Shown in pieces: positions 7,224-9,268 of a DNA stretch of 9,268 bases. The notes beneath the pieces were generated by a model. That model saw only the letters and a list, made by a program, of their open reading frames with translations, was not told the DNA's origin and ran no database searches. The stretch is from an uncultured Opitutia bacterium. Its GTDB lineage: Bacteria > Verrucomicrobiota > Verrucomicrobiae > Opitutales > MB11C04. Location: the NCBI GenBank assembly GCA_913048545.1, contig CAJWWH010000066.1, positions 1 to 9,268 on the forward strand, written 5' to 3'. A program made the translations under genes and the position numbers. The first letter of the stretch is position 1; every line of letters starts with the position of its first letter.

Positions 7224-8312
7224 ATGAAAAAAAATCTGGTTAGTGAATTAATTTGTGCTCTATTATTGGCTTCCTGTTCCAGTGAATCGGGAAGTAACTC
7301 TTCAGTTAAAGTAGATCCGGCTTCATTCAATGAGATGGTATTGATTGAAGGGCAAACTTTTTTGATGGGTAATGTAAAGCCAGCGGATAACGGAGAGATT
7401 TATCCGGAAGAAGGACCTGTTCACAAGGTCGAATTGTCGAGTTTCTGGATTGATAAATACGAGGTTACCAATGCTCAGTTCAAAGAGTTCGTGGACGCAA
7501 CCGGTTATGTAACTTTTGCGGAAAAGCCCCTTAGTCCGGATGTGTTTCCTGCTGCCCCTGAAAATCAATTATTACCTGGTGCAACGGTTTTTGCACCGCC
7601 ACCCGAGAATATCGATCCCCGAGCAACTAACGATCCATGGAACTGGTGGTTATATAGAAATGGTGCATCATGGAGGAAACCTGAGGGTCGAAGTTCATCC
7701 ATTCGTGCAAGGATGGATCATCCAGTGGTTTGTGTGAATATTGATGATGCGAAAGCATATGCCAAATGGGCCGGTAAACGTTTACCGACCGAGGCGGAAT
7801 GGGAATTGGCAGCCCGTGGTGGTTTGGTGGATTCCATGTATGTTTGGGGAAATGAGGCCAGACCCGGGGGGAAATGGCTCGCGAATTGTTTTCAGGGTAC
7901 TTTTCCAGCGGTAAACACTGCCCAAGACGGATTCCATGGTACAGCACCCGTTGGTTCTTTCCCTCCCAATGGATTGGGACTTTATGATATGGCGGGAAAT
8001 GTATGGGAAATTTGCAGTGATTTTTACCACCCTTCTTATTACAGTCAATTTATTGAGGATCCCCAACCCAATCCAACTGGCCCCACTTTTCCAATAACCC
8101 AGATCGAACTTGAGCAATTTCGTCGCACAGGAACCTGTCCGTTGCCAAGGGAAGGGCATAATGAGCTCATGAATTTAAATGTTGCCCGGGGTGGTTCTTT
8201 CCTTTGCCACTGGAATTATTGCCTGCGTTATCGACCCGCAGCCCGTAATCATTCCGAATCTCTTTCTCCATCCAATCATACAGGGTTTCGTTGTGCCAAA
8301 GATGTAAAATAA
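7224..8312 (+). CDS. lipoprotein formylglycine-generating enzyme (SUMF1/FGE family)
   Basis: This 362-residue protein belongs to the FGE-sulfatase family; true FGEs oxidise a cysteine in the CxPxR motif of sulfatases to formylglycine using oxygen and copper. The N-terminus (MKKN, a short hydrophobic core, then LASC at 15-18) is a lipobox, predicting lipidation at Cys18 and a periplasm-facing anchor. Family blocks follow: MVLIEGQTFLMGN (38-50), FWIDKYEVTNAQFKEFVDATGY (74-95 overall), HPVVCVNIDDAKAYAKWAG (166-184), KRLPTEAEWELAARGG (185-200), GTAPVGSFPPNGLGLYDMAG (239-258) and NVWEICSDF (259-267). Near the end, RGGSFLCHWNYCLRYRPAAR carries Cys328 and Cys333 with the same spacing as the catalytic copper-binding cysteines 336 and 341 of human FGE. 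Many PVC paralogues lack this pair, so catalytic activity is likely here. Residues about 269-318 differ from the human protein. No sulfatase lies in the window. ATG 7224 is the natural start; no ribosome binding site is evident. Confidence 0.88.
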   Translation: MKKNLVSELICALLLASCSSESGSNSSVKVDPASFNEMVLIEGQTFLMGNVKPADNGEIYPEEGPVHKVELSSFWIDKYEVTNAQFKEFVDATGYVTFAEKPLSPDVFPAAPENQLLPGATVFAPPPENIDPRATNDPWNWWLYRNGASWRKPEGRSSSIRARMDHPVVCVNIDDAKAYAKWAGKRLPTEAEWELAARGGLVDSMYVWGNEARPGGKWLANCFQGTFPAVNTAQDGFHGTAPVGSFPPNGLGLYDMAGNVWEICSDFYHPSYYSQFIEDPQPNPTGPTFPITQIELEQFRRTGTCPLPREGHNELMNLNVARGGSFLCHWNYCLRYRPAARNHSESLSPSNHTGFRCAKDVK

Positions 8313-8620
8313 CTTATGTAGATTATCAAAGCGGAATGGCCTGAGTTTGTTTGTAGATAATTTTTCAAATTTCTCTGCTTTCTGGTCAATAAGTAAATCA
8401 ATTAGCAATAGGTGTGTTAATTTCATTCAAAATTTAAATGCCTAAAAATGATCCGTAAAATTGTGTCGTACTCGGGTAAATTAAAGAAAGATATAGATTA
8501 GGGTATCGAATCAACCGATATTTATAACTAAGTAGTTTGGATTTCAAATGTCCGTACGGATGCTCTTTTTACATGTTTTATTTGAGGAAAAATTTTCCAC
8601 AAAAAGCTATGTTAATGGAA
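8313..8620. other. AT-rich intergenic stretch with a perfect 10-base palindrome
   Basis: No credible coding frame is present. ATTATC and GATAAT words near 8323-8360, followed by a short T-run, might form a weak loose-looped stem after the FGE gene, but it is not a persuasive terminator. At 8551-8560 there is a perfect palindrome, TCCGTACGGA. It could be a protein-binding site, but a single copy in the gap is little evidence. Nothing else stands out. Confidence 0.35.
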
Positions 8621-8815
8621 AGTGTAGCTGGTGACGGTTTACGGTGGGACACCTTGTCATCGCGAGGGCTGAAAGCCGTTGGCGATCCACTCCTCCTCAG
8701 TAATCGAAGGGACCGTGCGTTCTCTTCTTCTGAGACACGATGGATTGCCTTGCCGTCCTGTCGTCCTTCTTGCCCTGAAATAAGTACTTCCATCAAGCCT
8801 TGATTGACAAATTCT
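8621..8815. repeat. GC-richer repeat-like block with internal hairpins (candidate interspersed element)
   Basis: This block is visibly richer in GC than the AT-rich DNA on both sides, and long frames are open on both strands across it (8537-8803 plus, 8578-8832 minus). Neither has a ribosome binding site or protein-like composition. The clearest structure is a nested hairpin at 8659-8686: outer arms ATCGC (8659-8663) and GCGAT (8682-8686), inner arms GGCT (8667-8670) and AGCC (8674-8677) around a GAA loop. CTCAG (8696-8700) and CTGAG (8730-8734) make another inverted pair, and ACGGT occurs twice near 8634-8646. The combination is typical of short REP- or MITE-like elements that produce spurious open frames. 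Copy number cannot be judged from one window; a non-coding RNA or transferred fragment is the alternative. Confidence 0.3.
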
Positions 8816-8839
8816 CCCTTTTTTATGATCATACATCTT

Positions 8840-9268
8840 ATGAAATCTATTTACTTAGTTTTGCTGTCACTTTTTATTTTTACATCCGCTACTTTTGCGG
8901 TGCCGTCGGTAATTAATTATGCTGGGCAGGTAGCCGTGAATGGAGAAGCCTTCACTGGGAATGGCTTTTTCAAATTTGCAATCGTCAGCGATTCAGGGAC
9001 GACTACCTATTGGAGCAACGACGGCACAAGCTCGGCCGGTTCTGCACCTACTTCTTCTGTGAGTGTTTCCGTAAACGGTGGCCTTTACTCCATTCTGCTT
9101 GGCAATTCAGCGATTCAGGGAATGAACGCGATCGATCCTTCCGTGTTTCAGCAACACTGCGATGCCATGTTACGGGTCTGGTTTGACGACGGTACCAATG
9201 GGTCTCAGTTACTCTCTCCCGATAGGCCCTTCGCCTCCGTTCCCTATGCTTTGAGTGCAGCTGCAGCG
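8840..9268 (+). CDS. secreted protein, N-terminal part (runs off the window)
   Basis: The frame is open from ATG 8840 to the window end, giving 143 residues with no stop. It starts with a clear Sec signal peptide (MKSIYLVLLSLFIFTSATFA, likely cleaved after Ala20). The mature part reads INYAGQVAVNGEAFTGNGFF, then TTYWSNDGTS (55-64), a VSVSVNGGLYSILLG block (74-88), LRVWFDDGTNGSQLL (111-125) and FASVPYALSAAA (131-142). I recognise this arrangement as a conserved N-terminal domain of large secreted proteins in Verrucomicrobiota and related groups, often leading into repeat, collagen-like or fibre-like regions; what follows here cannot be seen. The phrase before the break, ending in small residues, resembles the transition into such a region. 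ATG 8825 is in frame and would add five residues, but ATG 8840 gives the more regular signal peptide. No Shine-Dalgarno sequence is visible. Confidence 0.75.
   Translation, partial: MKSIYLVLLSLFIFTSATFAVPSVINYAGQVAVNGEAFTGNGFFKFAIVSDSGTTTYWSNDGTSSAGSAPTSSVSVSVNGGLYSILLGNSAIQGMNAIDPSVFQQHCDAMLRVWFDDGTNGSQLLSPDRPFASVPYALSAAAA

Noticed and set aside
8120..8152. TCPLPR in the FGE-like protein as a sulfatase-type CxPxR motif
   Set aside because: The residues are C-P-L-P-R, so the third position is Leu rather than Pro; it is not the motif.
8537..8832. Overlapping plus- and minus-strand frames of 84-88 codons as protein genes
   Set aside because: Both are open over the same repeat-like block, neither has a ribosome binding site or a recognisable fold, and their arginine/serine-rich composition is typical of spurious frames.
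1..9268. CRISPR array, phage or defence genes, transposase, tRNA or rRNA
   Set aside because: No regularly spaced repeats, no such protein motifs in any frame examined, and no cloverleaf or rRNA-like segment was seen.

Overview
The window most likely comes from a member of the Planctomycetes-Verrucomicrobia-Chlamydiae (PVC) superphylum, probably a marine Verrucomicrobiota bacterium of the Opitutales/Puniceicoccales type. Three things suggest this: a very long secreted beta-propeller/HEAT/c-type-heme protein of the kind known mainly from PVC bacteria, a lipoprotein of the formylglycine-generating enzyme family, and a secreted protein whose N-terminal domain I associate with that group. Shine-Dalgarno sequences are weak or absent before most genes. 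This placement is inference from protein families, because no rRNA or other phylogenetic marker is present.

Layout. Positions 1-2235 are AT-rich and look like the edge of a surface-polysaccharide region. They hold a 5'-truncated family 2 glycosyltransferase on the minus strand (161-733), an unrecognised minus-strand open frame (770-1009), and on the plus strand a CDP-paratose/tyvelose 2-epimerase-like sugar-nucleotide enzyme (1059-2132). A strong RNA hairpin (2236-2268) lies at the junction. From about 2287 the composition becomes richer in GC and the coding looks like ordinary chromosome, all on the plus strand: the PVC-type propeller/HEAT/cytochrome protein (2287-5283), an O-acetylhomoserine sulfhydrylase MetY (5427-6710), a small three-helix membrane protein (6740-7090) and a lipoprotein formylglycine-generating enzyme (7224-8312). 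Positions 8313-8839 have no convincing gene but contain a GC-richer, repeat-like block. A secreted protein begins at 8840 and runs off the right end.

How the genes relate. The glycosyltransferase fragment and the epimerase fit together as remnants or members of a glycan locus. MetY and the small membrane protein are 29 bases apart and could be cotranscribed. The heme protein and the formylglycine-generating enzyme are both predicted to act outside the cytoplasm, but nothing in the window links them to a pathway; no sulfatase or CxPxR motif is present. I see no phage, defence, CRISPR, insertion-sequence transposase, tRNA or rRNA genes. I did not find an obvious new multi-gene system. The least ordinary points are the missing catalytic tyrosine in the epimerase, the lipid-anchored enzyme with an intact catalytic cysteine pair, the boundary hairpin and the repeat-like block.
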